DNA of 64,000 bases, taken from positions 73,841,001 through 73,905,000 of the forward strand of contig JAKSXM010000007.1 of assembly GCA_022575985.1 (NCBI GenBank), in the 5' to 3' direction. The stretch is from Anagrus nilaparvatae. Taxonomy: Eukaryota; Arthropoda; Insecta; Hymenoptera; Mymaridae. Positions 47,510 to 58,688 of the stretch are shown here, one piece after another (position 1 is the stretch's first letter; each line of letters begins with the position of its first letter). The position numbers were made by a program, and so were the translations under genes. The notes under the pieces were generated by a model that made no database searches, was not told the origin of the DNA, and saw only the letters and a program-made list of their open reading frames with translations.

Positions 47510-48490
47510 TACTGTAAGTTTTTTGGGTCGCTGATCAGAATTTTTGGGAGTTTTTCTTGAATAATTAATATTTCACCCTTAAATTAGCAAAAATTACCCC
47601 TAAGAGGGGGTGTTTTGCTATTTTCGCACTTTGAGCGACCAGATCAGGCCCGTACGAGTTTTGTGGGTCGCTAATCAAGAATTTGAGAGAATTTTTTATG
47701 ATTAATCTATATTTCACCCTTAGATTAATTAAATTATAATAATATTTATAATTTGCTAATAATAAATTAGCAAAATAAATCTAAAAGGGGCGTTTTTTCT
47801 ATTTTTAAAAAAACCCAAATTTAGATCTTGAAAGTGCAGAATTAAAGGGAGTGTATAATTATTGGGTTTTTGGTAAGTTCACGAATTTCAGGGTCTTTTC
47901 CGAGAAATATTAGGGAAACACCCTTATAATCGCAAAACCTACCCCTTAAAAGGGGTATTTTTGATGTATTTGCAATTTGAGTGTCTAGATTTAGTCCATT
48001 AAAGGTTTTTTGGAGAACTAATCAAGAATTTTGGGGACTGTTACATAAAAATTTAATGCTTCTTTAAATGTGTAAAAATTAATTATTTTATTTCGCTTAG
48101 AAATGTTTCAAACTTTTGGACCGATAAAAAATATTGGATTACCTTCAGTTCGTAATTTTTGCTAATTTAAGAGTGAAATATTAATTTATCATAAAATGTC
48201 CCCGAAATTATTAATCAGTTACCCGAAAAACCCACATGGACCAAATTTAGACACTCAAAGTTCACCTCTTTTAAAACTAGTTTTAGCAAATTTAAGCGTA
48301 AAATATTAATTTTTCATAAAAAAATCCCTAAAATTCTTGATTAGCGACCTAAGAAACCCAAATAGACCAAATCTAGACATTCAAAGTGCGAATACATCAT
48401 AAATACCTCTTTTTAGGGATGTTTTTTGAAAATTTAAGGGTATTCCGCATATTTCTCCCGGAAAAGACCCCGAAATTCATGATCAATCAA
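47510..48490. repeat. Diverged direct and inverted repeats with GGGTCGCTGATCA motif
   Basis: Blocks with GGGTCGCTGATCAGAATTTT, AATATTTCACCCTTAAATTA and CCCCTAAGAGGGGGTGTTTT recur several times with variation, first in plus and then in minus orientation (for example ATTCTTGATTAGCGACC near 48335). A further set is at 50455-50770. The same motif appears at the ends of the element at 34535-35093. Confidence 0.6.
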
Positions 48491-49646
48491 TTACAGATCC
48501 AATCTGGTGGTGGCTGGAAAGAAAACCACCCCCCCCCTTTTAGGGGGTCTAATTTCTAGGATCAGAAGGCACTGTGGTCTGGAATACGAAAAAAGTTTCA
48601 CGATGATTTCCCTAAAAATCTCTGGTATTTTCTGATTCTATAGGGTCTCCTGAGGCAAGAAATACTTGTCCTAAAATTAAAACCGTAGCTCTCGAAGAGA
48701 ACCACCCTGATTTGGAGGTTGTTGTGGGGTAAATGAATTTTTATTTTTTTAATTAAACATTTTTTACATGATTTTTGTAATTATAATCTACTAAATAAGC
48801 TTATTTAGGACCAATGAATACAAATTTTCAATTTTCAAGGTCTTAGAGCATCTTAATGTTAAATATTAGATTTTTTTTTAAATTTACAGGCTTGGGATTT
48901 TTCTATCAGATTCCTCTTGTTTTTTGATGAAAAATAAATGAGTTATAGTTAATTAAAGATTTTGTAATCATTCCCCTATAATCTTAATTTCACGTAACTA
49001 GAAAAATGGGTAGGTCAGTGAATTTTCACCACAAGACAGACATTTAAAAAAATTTTAGACATTTCAAACCCTTCAGGCTCGAATTGACTTAGCAAAATAT
49101 ATAAAATTGGACAAAACCAGTAAAAATAGAAAAAAATGATTTTATGGCTAAGGAAAACTCTAGATGAAAAAACTAGTGATTTCATTGAATTTCAAAGGAA
49201 AAAATAAATAAGTGAATAATTTAAATATTATTCAGAAAATTTTTTCTTAAACCTGCGAAACTTTAAAAAATAGGTCCCTTGAAAATTGAAACCATAAAAA
49301 ACAAAAAAATGGATTTTTCTTCTAAAAAGCGTGGTAAAATGTTAAAAAAAATAGCAAATTCAGATTTTACTGGAAAATTTACTATAGAATACGTCGTCTT
49401 TAAATCCAGTTTATAACATCAATGGAATCTGATGTTGCTCTAAGATCTTGAAAATTTGTATTTTTTGGTCCTAAATAAACATATTTAGTACATTAAAATT
49501 ACAAAACAATTGAAAAAAATTAAATCCATCATTAAAAATAATTTTAATTTATTTATAAAAATTCAGAAATTGGTTTTTTTTAGTTATTGAAAAAATGTGA
49601 TTTTGAGCCTTCCAACTCAAAAAAAACTATAAGGCGAGCAAAATGT
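48491..49646. other. Interior of the 4.66-kb element, nothing recognised
   Basis: AT-rich with no frame. Includes a C run at about 48529-48537. Confidence 0.4.
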
Positions 49647-50222
49647 TAACATGGAACATGTTTATAGGGAGGGGGTACTTCAGAACTTGAAAATTAAGGG
49701 GGGGGGGGGTCAAATTTGTCCTATTTAAGGGGGGGGGGGGTCAAATTTGTCCTTTTTAAGGGGGGGGGTCAAATTTGTCCTATTTAAGGGGGGGGGGTCA
49801 AATTTGTCCTTTTTAAGGGGGGGGTCAAATTTGTCCTATTTAAGGGGGGGGGTCAAATAAGACTTAGAATAATTAGGTAAGTATATATAACCAAATAAAA
49901 TACTTTTAAAAGACTTTGCAAAATCTGGGTTTAAGGACTTAGGATAATACAGGTTTATGGACTTAGAATAATATTGATTTAGGGACTTGGAATAATTCAG
50001 GTTCAGGGACTTATAATAATTCAGGTTTAGGGAATCAGAATAGTTTGGGTTTAGAATCTTAACAACTAGTAAGGTGATAATTACAAATTACAACAATAGA
50101 AAATTGTATTGTAATGTTGAGTAACATTTGTATTATATCTAGTCCTCAGTTGGAAGTAAACATGTTCCATGCATTTAGGTTGTGTTTACACAAACCGGTT
50201 ATAAGTTTTTTTGTGTTCCTCT
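49647..50222 (-). mobile_element. ACCGGTTT/CATGGAACATG-family element, inverted copy
   Basis: It starts TAACATGGAACATGTTTATA with GGGAGGGGGTACTTC and ends CATGCATTTAGGTTGTGTTT, then AAACCGGTTATAAGTTTTTT. Every block is the reverse complement of the element at 7309-8020, including the minisatellite (49694-49858), the AATAATTCAGGTT direct repeats and AGTTGGAAGTAAACATGTTC. Confidence 0.85.
49694..49858. repeat. G-tract minisatellite, about 6 units
   Basis: The unit is GGTCAAATTTGTCCTATTTAA followed by 7 to 12 G. It is the reverse complement of the array at 7632-7972, with half as many units and longer G runs. Some units read CCTTTTTAA. Confidence 0.95.
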
Positions 50223-51409
50223 TTGTTCGTCATTTTATATAGTCTAATATTATGTAAAAAATGTTAAATTAAAAAAAAATTTTTTTTTAATAATTTTTTT
50301 TTATAATTTTAAATTAAAAAAAAAAAAGTTTTTTAAAAAAAAGTTTTTTTTTTTAATTTATCCCCCAACAACCCCCAAATTGGGGCGGTTCTCCTCAAGA
50401 GCTACGGTTTTAATTTTAGGACAAGTGTTTCCTTCCTATAGCTATTTTAAGGGCGAAATATTAAGTATTAATAAAAAAGGAGCCGAAATTCTTGATTAGC
50501 GACCCCAAAAAACCTATATGGGCCCATCCTGGATGCTAAAAGTACAGAAAGTAGCAAAAACAACCCCTTTTTGGGAGTAGTTTTAGCCAATTTAGGGGTG
50601 AAATTTTAATTATTTATGAAAAAGAAGTCTAAATTATTCATCAGCGACCCAAAAAAACCGTATGGTACAAATGTGAGTGCTCAAAGTGCGAGTATGTAAT
50701 AACAACCCCCTTTTTGGGGGTAGTTTTTGCAAATTTAAGGGTGAAGCCCCAATTTCTCTAGAACAAATCTGAGGTTCGTCAGTGATATTACAACCAAAAC
50801 CGTATTTTGACTGGAATACCACTCCTATCCACCTTTTAAGGGTTGTAAATAGGACCAAAATGAAAGAGACCTCAATGTAAACGAAGTTTACTTCACAGAA
50901 AAAATATTATTTTCAAACATTTTTCAATAAAATTTGATACTTTTTTCATTGATTTTTCTAAACATTTCCTAATAATGCCTAACCTACCCCTTTCACCCCC
51001 GTTTTTAGGGTATTTTAATGGGTTGTAGGTTAAAACTAATGTCAGATTCTAAAAGAGCATGAAATTTTACTACATGGATGAACTTTTTAGACACTTATCT
51101 ATAAGGGAATATACTTATTTTTGCTCATTTCCAAAACTCTCCGCCCCGGCGTTAATGAGTTAATTAGGCCTCCACCGTATTTCTGCCTATAGGCCCTCTA
51201 AGTGTTTATTTGGCCCTATTAAGGATATATATTATTAAGCTAATAAGATTAAATTCTTAAAATAATTTTTTTAATATTTGCATTTATTTTGAGCAGCTCA
51301 TTCTGAACTTTTTTGAATTCATTTTGAACTCGCTTTGAACTCATTTATACCCTCATTTTCGGAATTCATATTGAATCGAATTGAATTCAAAATAAAAATT
51401 GTGCCAACT

Positions 51410-52097
51410 ACATATATGTATATTTAATATTATTATGTTTTTAATTACCTTTCTGAATGAAAGAAAATTTCAAATTTAACCTTTACTTCACAGAAAATTG
51501 CCAAAATAACAAAATTAACGTTGATAAATTAATAACTATAACACACTTGTTATTTATTTGAATTCTTAATAATACCAGGCGAATTATTTACAGTCTTGAT
51601 TATTTAGTTATATCAAATCTTTTCCACTTATTATTAGTTTTAGTTTCAGTTGAACTATAACACACAAAACTCAAAATCAAAACTACTAAACTACATCAGT
51701 TGACCGATCAGCTCTTCATGGTACCTAACCTAATAAATAGGCCTACTAATAGATACTAATAAACGCGCAGTCAAAATGAATAATATTTCGCGCTTAAAAG
51801 GCTGTCTACAACAATATTTTCTATAATACCAACTGTTGAGTGTTGATCGAGTATCATTGGGTAGTTTCTCTACATTTCTGCTATTTGTTTATTTACAAAA
51901 GATCTGGATTGTGCACCAGAAGTCCAAAAAAAAATTAAAATTATCAAAATTATTAAAAAATTATTAATAAAAGTGTGTACAGTGAAGTGTTTAATAAAAT
52001 TTTAAGATTAACTTTTAGCAATATACAATATACTTAATATGAGTAATTAATATAGCAACAAAAAAATTTCTTTATTTGGAACCATATTTTTAAAGAA
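51410..52097. other. Upstream region of SCFD2
   Basis: AT-rich, with a less AT-rich patch at about 51700-51870 that may include the promoter. No specific element recognised. Confidence 0.35.
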
Positions 52098-54635
52098 ATG
52101 TTCATAGATTTAAAAAATTTTAATGATAAAAGTTGGAAAGAAATACTGTCTCTTGTAAATAATGCTGCTGTTTATATTGATCATGCTGCGGCAGAATGCT
52201 TACACTGGCATTCTGGTGATAAAGCGTATTTGACTCTAAAAAATTCTGGAGCAATTTCAGTACATGAATTGGCTTTGTATAATTTTAAAGTAATTATATT
52301 TTTAAATTAAAAAATTAATAAGTTCATCTTATACTATTTGTTAATTATTTTCAAAATTAGTATGTGATAGCTAAAGCTGAAAAAGCAGTCATTATTAGCA
52401 CTTCTACAGATTCCATATTTTATCAACGTACCCTTCAACTAATAATTGAAAAAAATAATTTTACAGAATGTACAATTGTGTGTGCAACACATAAAAAAGT
52501 ATTAAATTATACATCAATTGCACCAGCTGATTTTAAAAATTCTAGTTATGAAACTTTAAAGGGAGATGTATTGCATTGGATGAGTAGGAGAGATAATTTA
52601 AAAGTAATTTAATAATAATATTAACCGATAATATGAGTTATTACAAAATCCTGATACTTATAAATTAAAATGAAACTTTTTTAGGAAATGAAAGTAATAA
52701 TGCTTTTTAAACCTATATTTATATCACAAATAAAAGATAATATTTTTGTTACTCCACCTTTTGGAGATTTAATGCCAAATATAAATAAAAATTTAACTGA
52801 AGATATTGAAGATGATATTGAATTTTTAATAAGTTCTTTTCATAGTTTATTTTCATATTACAATGTACAAGAAGAAATTTATTCTATTGGAAATCTAAGC
52901 AATTATATTGCAGAAAAATATGGGAATTTCCCTGCTGCTGTCAATAGAAAACAGGTTAATATTAATAATATTATCCAATTAATTATTTGGTATATCAATA
53001 ATGTATAATGTATTTATTAATAAAAATAGAATGTTGCCAATGACAGAAAAGTATCTTTGATCCTTGTTGATAGATTACTTGATCTATCAACTGCTACTAG
53101 TTTTAATACAGAATCAATGTTTGGAAGAATTTTATGTACTATGTCTCGTTTACCTCATCATTACAACGATGTTGCTATCCCAATGGATTCACTTTGTATC
53201 CAAGGAGAAAAGTGTCAGTCAACTCTTATGGTACCAGGCTGTTTAGCAAATAATGATGAAGAGCTGATGAGTATTTTATTTAATAAAAAACAAAAAGATA
53301 TTTTATTGACATTAAATAATATGTTAATTAACATGTCTTCTGACAAAAGAAATACACAAACAAGTAAAATATCTACAAGAATATCAGCTCACAGTTTAGA
53401 AAAAGGAATTCAAAAATTTAAAGATTCTGAAAGTATTGAAAATTTATATAAACACAGTAAAACTCTGCAGGTTACAAAAAGTTTTTTTTAATTGTATTTA
53501 TAAATTATTGTAATTAAAAATTATTAAATATTTTTGGTTTTAGTTAATTGCTGCAGTTGTCCAATCTTTAAAATCTAATAAGACAGCTCAAATTGAATTC
53601 ATTTTGAGTTTAGAAAAACTAATACTACAAAATTTAGCAGTTAGTAGGGATTCGTCAAGCATACTTTCTCAAGTAATATTGTAATTTTGAAAAGACATAA
53701 TTCCTATAACATAATTTTGATCATTTTTTAGTTGGGTCACATTATTAAGACCAGGGCAACAAGAGATTTAGAAATGGAATACTTATTAGTATTGCTTATT
53801 CATTTATACGCAGTTGCAGGAGTAGATATAAAATTTTCAGAGCATCAAGAACAGGAATTAAAAAATATGATTAGCAATGCTATATACGAAGACATTAAAA
53901 AATGTAACGAAAATGATTTAAATAATGAACTTTCTGCATATTATCAAACATTGCTACTTTTAGGTAATATTTATAATAAAAAGTAATATCAATAACTGAA
54001 TAATGACTAGCACACTACTTATCAGGTTTTACAGATGAAAACTCAGCCAAAGAAGCTTCTGAAAAAATTACAAATAAAATAATGAATTTGTTGCATCAAA
54101 TTTCACAGCAAAGAAAATTTTTGAAAAATTATTCGTAAGAAATTCATTTTTATTTGAAATAGTTATAAAAGCTGACTCATTCTTTTATAATTTACTTTTA
54201 TTTATAGGAGTGTAATCAGAAAACCAAATCCACAAGAAATGGCTAGACATATTGGACTATTAGAACAACTTTTAACTGACTTAATGGATGAGCAAAAATC
54301 TCAATTAACAGATTTAACAAGTCAAAAATCTTTTTTATCTGCAAGTTTGAGGTATGTTAATTATCTGTATCATTTTAAATATCAGATACCTTTTTTATTG
54401 CAAAAAATTACTTTATTTTAGTTTGCTTACAAAAGGCACGATTGAACACCCACGTAATAACTCATGCATTCTTATATATGTTATTGGCGGTATCACATCT
54501 GATGAAGTTAGAATTGTTGAAGATATTATAAATAAAAAAAATAACATTCCTCAAATTATACTAGGTGGTACTCGGTTAATAAATCCGTTAGATGTTGTTG
54601 ATAAAATTTTATTGTCTAATATAAATACTTTGTAA
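52098..54635 (+). CDS. SCFD2: Sec1 family domain-containing protein 2 (SCFD2) homologue
   Basis: Nine exons: 52098-52289, 52361-52603, 52685-52954, 53030-53470, 53544-53672, 53732-53963, 54026-54134, 54208-54351, 54422-54635. Phases agree at every GT-AG junction, giving 657 residues against about 684 in the human protein. The exon 4 start needed care: the AG at 53045-53046 breaks frame, whereas the one at 53028-53029 keeps it and yields NVANDRKVSLILVDRLLDLS. Sec1/Munc18-like features are the VDRLLDL motif and the C-terminal VIGGITSDEV and QIILGGTRLINPLD stretch. Sec1-family proteins regulate SNARE-mediated membrane fusion; the exact role of SCFD2 is poorly defined. Introns are short (about 60-80 bases), typical of a compact housekeeping gene. 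Convergent with XRCC2. Confidence 0.88.
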
Positions 54636-54660
54636 AATTTAACATTTTTAAGAAATATAT

Positions 54661-54666
54661 TTTATT
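54661..54666 (-). promoter_or_regulatory. AATAAA poly(A) signal overlapping the XRCC2 stop codon
   Basis: On the minus strand the stop and the next bases read TAATAAAA, so the AATAAA hexamer begins inside the stop codon. If used, the 3' UTR would be only some 15-30 bases, and cleavage would fall near the SCFD2 stop. Confidence 0.5.
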
Positions 54667-55441
54667 ATAAGTTATTTAATTCAAATCTACATTCATTTAT
54701 TTTGTAAAACATTTTCTTCTTTTCTTCCCTAGATCTAACTGAGCAAATATATTTATTTTCATGCATCTTAAGTTTTATCTGATATCTGATAAACTTATTT
54801 ATGAATTTTTCTGTTTCTTTTTTTGATATAAAATCACTTGTTTTTGTATAAATGCAAGGAACTCTAAATGTATCTGTTATATTTTTAAATTCTTTCAGTA
54901 ACTCATTGAGATACTTATAATAAGGTGAAATACAGGATTCATCATTTTTTTGCCAGAAAAATGATGTTATACTATCTATTGCTATAAAAACTATCTCTTT
55001 GTTTTTGAATAAAATATTTTCTAAAGATTTTATTGTTGTTAATAATTGATCATGATCATAACAATAAATAATTTTTAATTTATGATTTATTAATGATTTA
55101 GTTTTTAACAAAATATTTTGTTTTTCTAAATCACTCAAATTTTGATAATTTTTACTTAATTCAATATTAAATATTTTAAAAAGATTTGAAATTTTAAAAT
55201 GATTATCTGTGTTAATAAGAAGAACACTGTACTTTTTGTTTTCACAAACTGAATCTAAAATGATCCTAGCAATAATAGTAGCTAAAAGAGTAGTTTTTCC
55301 ACTTGAAATTGACCCTGCTATTTCGACAATGTCAATATTATCTAATTTATCAAAAAAAAGTTGAGTATTTAAATTGTGAAAACAAGGTCTAGTTAATAAT
55401 CGTCTGAATAACTGAACTCCTGTTTCTACTGAACTTTTCAT
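54665..55441 (-). CDS. XRCC2: DNA repair protein XRCC2 homologue (RAD51 paralogue)
   Basis: A single-exon frame of 258 residues; human XRCC2 has 280. Residues 43-50 GSISSGKT are the Walker A ATP-binding loop, and 150-156 IVFIAID with following S157 the Walker B strand. LLINTDNHF (74-82) and SITSFFWQ match conserved XRCC2 positions. XRCC2 works with RAD51D in the BCDX2 complex, which helps load RAD51 in homologous recombination. The start ATG gives the conserved GVQLFRRLLTRP head. The gene ends 29 bases from the SCFD2 stop on the opposite strand, so the two 3' ends must nearly touch or overlap. The lack of introns beside intron-rich neighbours could mean an old retrocopy, but this is only inference. 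Confidence 0.88.
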   Translation of the reverse strand: MKSSVETGVQLFRRLLTRPCFHNLNTQLFFDKLDNIDIVEIAGSISSGKTTLLATIIARIILDSVCENKKYSVLLINTDNHFKISNLFKIFNIELSKNYQNLSDLEKQNILLKTKSLINHKLKIIYCYDHDQLLTTIKSLENILFKNKEIVFIAIDSITSFFWQKNDESCISPYYKYLNELLKEFKNITDTFRVPCIYTKTSDFISKKETEKFINKFIRYQIKLKMHENKYICSVRSREEKKKMFYKINECRFELNNL

Positions 55442-57030
55442 GATAGATAATTTTTATTACTGTGATTGATGATAATACAATTTTAATAATATAATATTAA
55501 CAATATCATAAACACATTACATGATTACACATCTTTAAAATCTGATAAAATTAAAATATAAAATTACTATTTTTTTTTGAAGGTTAGAAGTTAAACTGCT
55601 TGACTTGGGTTTTTAATTTTTCTGTTTGGAAAATTTAAATGCTACGCGCGGGTTCACTAAAATAACACCACGTGACCCAAAACAACTGTTTTGATGCCGG
55701 TAAAAATGAAAATTGAAGTTTGTTTAGAGGGAATCCCGTTTAGATTATCAAAAATCAAACCAGAGATTAATATTAATCTCTGATCAAACTGACAAAAAAA
55801 AAAATAAAAAATTTAACAAATAAATTAAATTTAAAAAAATGCAACACGTAGATTAATAAAATAAAGATTACTGGCTAACAGCGTATATTTTAAATCTGAT
55901 GGTCAACCAGATTTCCCAATATTTTATAGATTTTTACCCGAAAATTTTAGGGCAATTTAATTAATTATTACCTTTTAATTTTTTTATACACATTTTTAAA
56001 AATAATTAACAAGTATATTGTAGGGAAGTCTAGAACATAAATAAAATTACTTTCAAATCGAGAAATCAGAATTTGCCAAAAAAATAATGTGTTGCATAAA
56101 TATATTTTTCAAAAATTGCGCTGTCGCTTTGTTTTTTTTGTATAGATAATAAATTATTTTTAGTATCCAATTTAATGACATTATTTCTAACAAAATATTT
56201 TGCTCTTCAAAAAGTCATTATAAACTAATAAAAATTCAAATTAATAAATGTTTTTCGGCATTTGCGAGCATCAAATGCACATTAAAGGCAACAGAATTTC
56301 TGTGAACATTTAAGCCAAACTTTCGGGACTAGGTAATTTGTTCTAATACTGAATAAAATAATTTTTTATTTTACTCAATTTTCAGGCTCCTTGGAAAACA
56401 ACTTTTTATTCGTGCAAAAAAGGCCTATTTTTAGCCTCTATTTGAGCCAAGAATTAAAAGCTTGAAAAAACCAAAAAAAACTGCTTTGGCTCAAATTAAT
56501 CTTTGTCAAAAGTCAAAAGGGCATATATATTTTATTTTTTTCAATTAATTAAATACTACCCTAAATCAGGGGTATAAACTACTCAAAAAATTAAGAAAAT
56601 CATAACAGATATTAACAATTTAATTGAATTTTTTTGGATTTAATTAACTCTTTGTGCAAAATAGAAAATTGTTATTTTATTTTATCCAACAGATGCGCAA
56701 AAAAATTAGCCAAATTCTATAATTTTTACATTTAATTAATTTGCCTAAAATTTGTTAAAAAATAATTAATACAAAAAGTAATTTTAAAGTCCAAAATATA
56801 TTCCTTTATTTATATATAATTATGAAAGGTCAAAATTCTGACAATTTGCTTAGCCTGCTTCAGAACAACAATTATGAATATTTATATGCTAATTCTTTTC
56901 TTGCGCAGCCTTTCAGAAATATTTAAATTTTTTTCTGAAAAAAGAAGGATAAAAATATATACTATTAATATTTTCATACATGATCTTATTAGATTCATTT
57001 AAAAGACTTTTATTTAATACTTATGAGTTA
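55442..57030. other. Upstream of XRCC2 and intergenic
   Basis: A less AT-rich patch at about 55640-55760 (CTACGCGCGGGTTCAC, CACCACGTGACCC with an E-box CACGTG) could be promoter-proximal for XRCC2. The rest is AT-rich with no recognised feature. Confidence 0.35.
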
Positions 57031-57348
57031 TTAATTAATCCAGCCAGGAGTTGATTAAAAAAATTTACACGGTAATAACACTGCTTTGGTTGAATTTTCA
57101 ACCAATAATATGTCAATTTTCAATGATTTGTTGAATTTAAAGCTTGCACACAGTTTATCAGCAGTTAAAAACAAAGATTCATAGCCTGGTTTGAATTTTT
57201 ATTACTTATTTTGTATACCTATATAGTTTAGCTTTTCTAATTAAAAATTTTTTTATATTTTAGATTTTGGTCAATTAGTTGAAAATTCGTTAAAATTTTT
57301 TACCGTGCATATTTTTATAATCAGCTCCTGGCTGGATTAATTAATTAT
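57031..57348. mobile_element. About 300-bp MITE, ends AATCCAGCCAGGAG, in TTAATTAA
   Basis: TTAATTAATCCAGCCAGGAG and TTGATTA on the left, and TAATCAGCTCCTGGCTGGAT with TAATTAA on the right. CACGGTAA/TACCGTG extends the pairing. TTAATTAA on both sides leaves the exact target duplication ambiguous, but a TTAA duplication is possible. Confidence 0.75.
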
Positions 57349-57387
57349 TATAAATATTTATTAAATATTAATAACACTCTTTTCGAC

Positions 57388-57537
57388 CTGCAACGATAAA
57401 AAAAAAAATTTGTAAATTGCTCAAAATTTACTAGGAAAAAAGTTGGATTTTCTAAAATTGCTTATTAAATCGGGAAATCCAACTTTTTTCCTAGTAAATT
57501 TTGAGCAATTAACAAATTTTTTTTTTAATCGACGCAG
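57388..57537. repeat. 150-bp hairpin element
   Basis: CTGCAACGAT, TTGCTCAAAATTTACTAGGA and AAAAAGTTGGATTT on the left are inverted on the right almost perfectly, leaving a loop of some 20-25 bases. A small MITE or a strong cruciform-forming sequence. Confidence 0.8.
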
Positions 57538-58408
57538 AATTTGATTACGGAGTGGATGAAATAAAATTCAAAATTTTATGTTAACGGCCCCTTAAGATAA
57601 TTTTTTTTGTAATTATTGTTAAAATTAAGGTATAAATAGATTATTTTTTATTACATAAAAGTAAAATTATTTATTTATTTATTATATTGCTATAAAATTT
57701 GGAATGTATACAATAAAAATCATTTACAATCATTTTATTTTACTACTAATGTAAATATTTCACTATTATTGTTATTAATATTGAATTAACATTTGAACTA
57801 CTTTTTATGCAACAATTTTCCAGATATAATCACTCAATTACTGCTTAACTTCTAGCATATAAGTGTAATATATTTATATATTTTTTATATATATTATTTA
57901 AGCATTGACATAATTTATGAAATTCGCAAAATTTTTATAAATGCTAAGTAAAATTTAACTTTCCCAACCAAAAGTTTTCTTTTTTTGCATCAAGTAAAAT
58001 TAAAATATTTTTAAAGATATCTTAAAATTTGATTTTCTATTTGTTTGTGTTATTTGACCTTAATTTTATTTTAAAATTTTAAAATATTTAAGCTTATATA
58101 AAAAAAAGTTTATAAAATGGAGCATATTTTTTATTTTTATTTTACCTTTATAGGTACATACCTAATAAAAATTGACAAAACGTATAATTTTAAAATTTTC
58201 AATTTAAAAAAATTTTTTTGGAACTATATAAATCATGTACTCTGAAGTTAATGAAAAGTTTACAGATGGTAATGACACTCAAGTTTTTAGGAAAAAAAGA
58301 TATCACCATCTAGCTTATTTCATAAAATCCATCATTTAGTCCAGTTTCCGTATCATATCCGGTTACAAATTGCATACCCAAAATATATTTCTATATAAAT
58401 ATTCATTA
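57538..58408. other. Intergenic, nothing recognised
   Basis: AT-rich sequence; it may contain part of the 3' end of the downstream minus-strand kinase gene, but I see no signal that proves it. Confidence 0.4.
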
Positions 58409-58575
58409 GGGGTAATTTAAAAATTACGTAACGTTGATAGGGTAGGTGAGTGAGTCTTTTAAATGTTACGGTCCATTAAAAGCCTTCAGAATATTTTCTA
58501 AATAAGCGTTACTCTGGGCACTGGGGTACCCGAAATTTCAGAAAATGGGCGTTACGTTTTTTTTTTGAACGACCT
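58409..58575. repeat. Possible degenerate MITE with TTACGTAACG-like ends
   Basis: AAAATTACGTAACGTTGATA on the left and GGGCGTTACGTTTTTTTTTT on the right are roughly inverted, and the interior is less AT-rich (CACTGGGGTACCCGAAATTT). Pairing is weak. Confidence 0.35.
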
Positions 58576-58688
58576 CTTACTGCTGTTATAAACCTTGGAA
58601 ATACAAATTATTTCAATTTTTTTTTTCAATATATCTTATAAAATATAGCAATGGTTTAATGAATATAATGTTTAATGTAAATATATTA

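Larger units (their letters stand above)
46746..51409. mobile_element. Putative 4.66-kb element with 11-bp inverted ends AGTTGGCACAA
   Basis: AGTTGGCACAA at 46746 is exactly inverted as TTGTGCCAACT ending at 51409. Just inside each end is a cluster of TGAATTCA/GAATTCA motifs (46775-46925 and 51310-51390), a shared subterminal signature. Inside lie tandem GGGTCGCTGATCA units (47510-48490, 50455-50770) and an ACCGGTTT-family element (49647-50222). No transposase frame and no target duplication was found, so it could also be two related ends flanking unrelated DNA. Confidence 0.5.

Noticed and set aside
53047..53470. Exon 4 of SCFD2 starting after GACAG
   Set aside because: This acceptor breaks the reading phase with exon 3; the acceptor at 53028-53029 keeps it and adds NVANDR.
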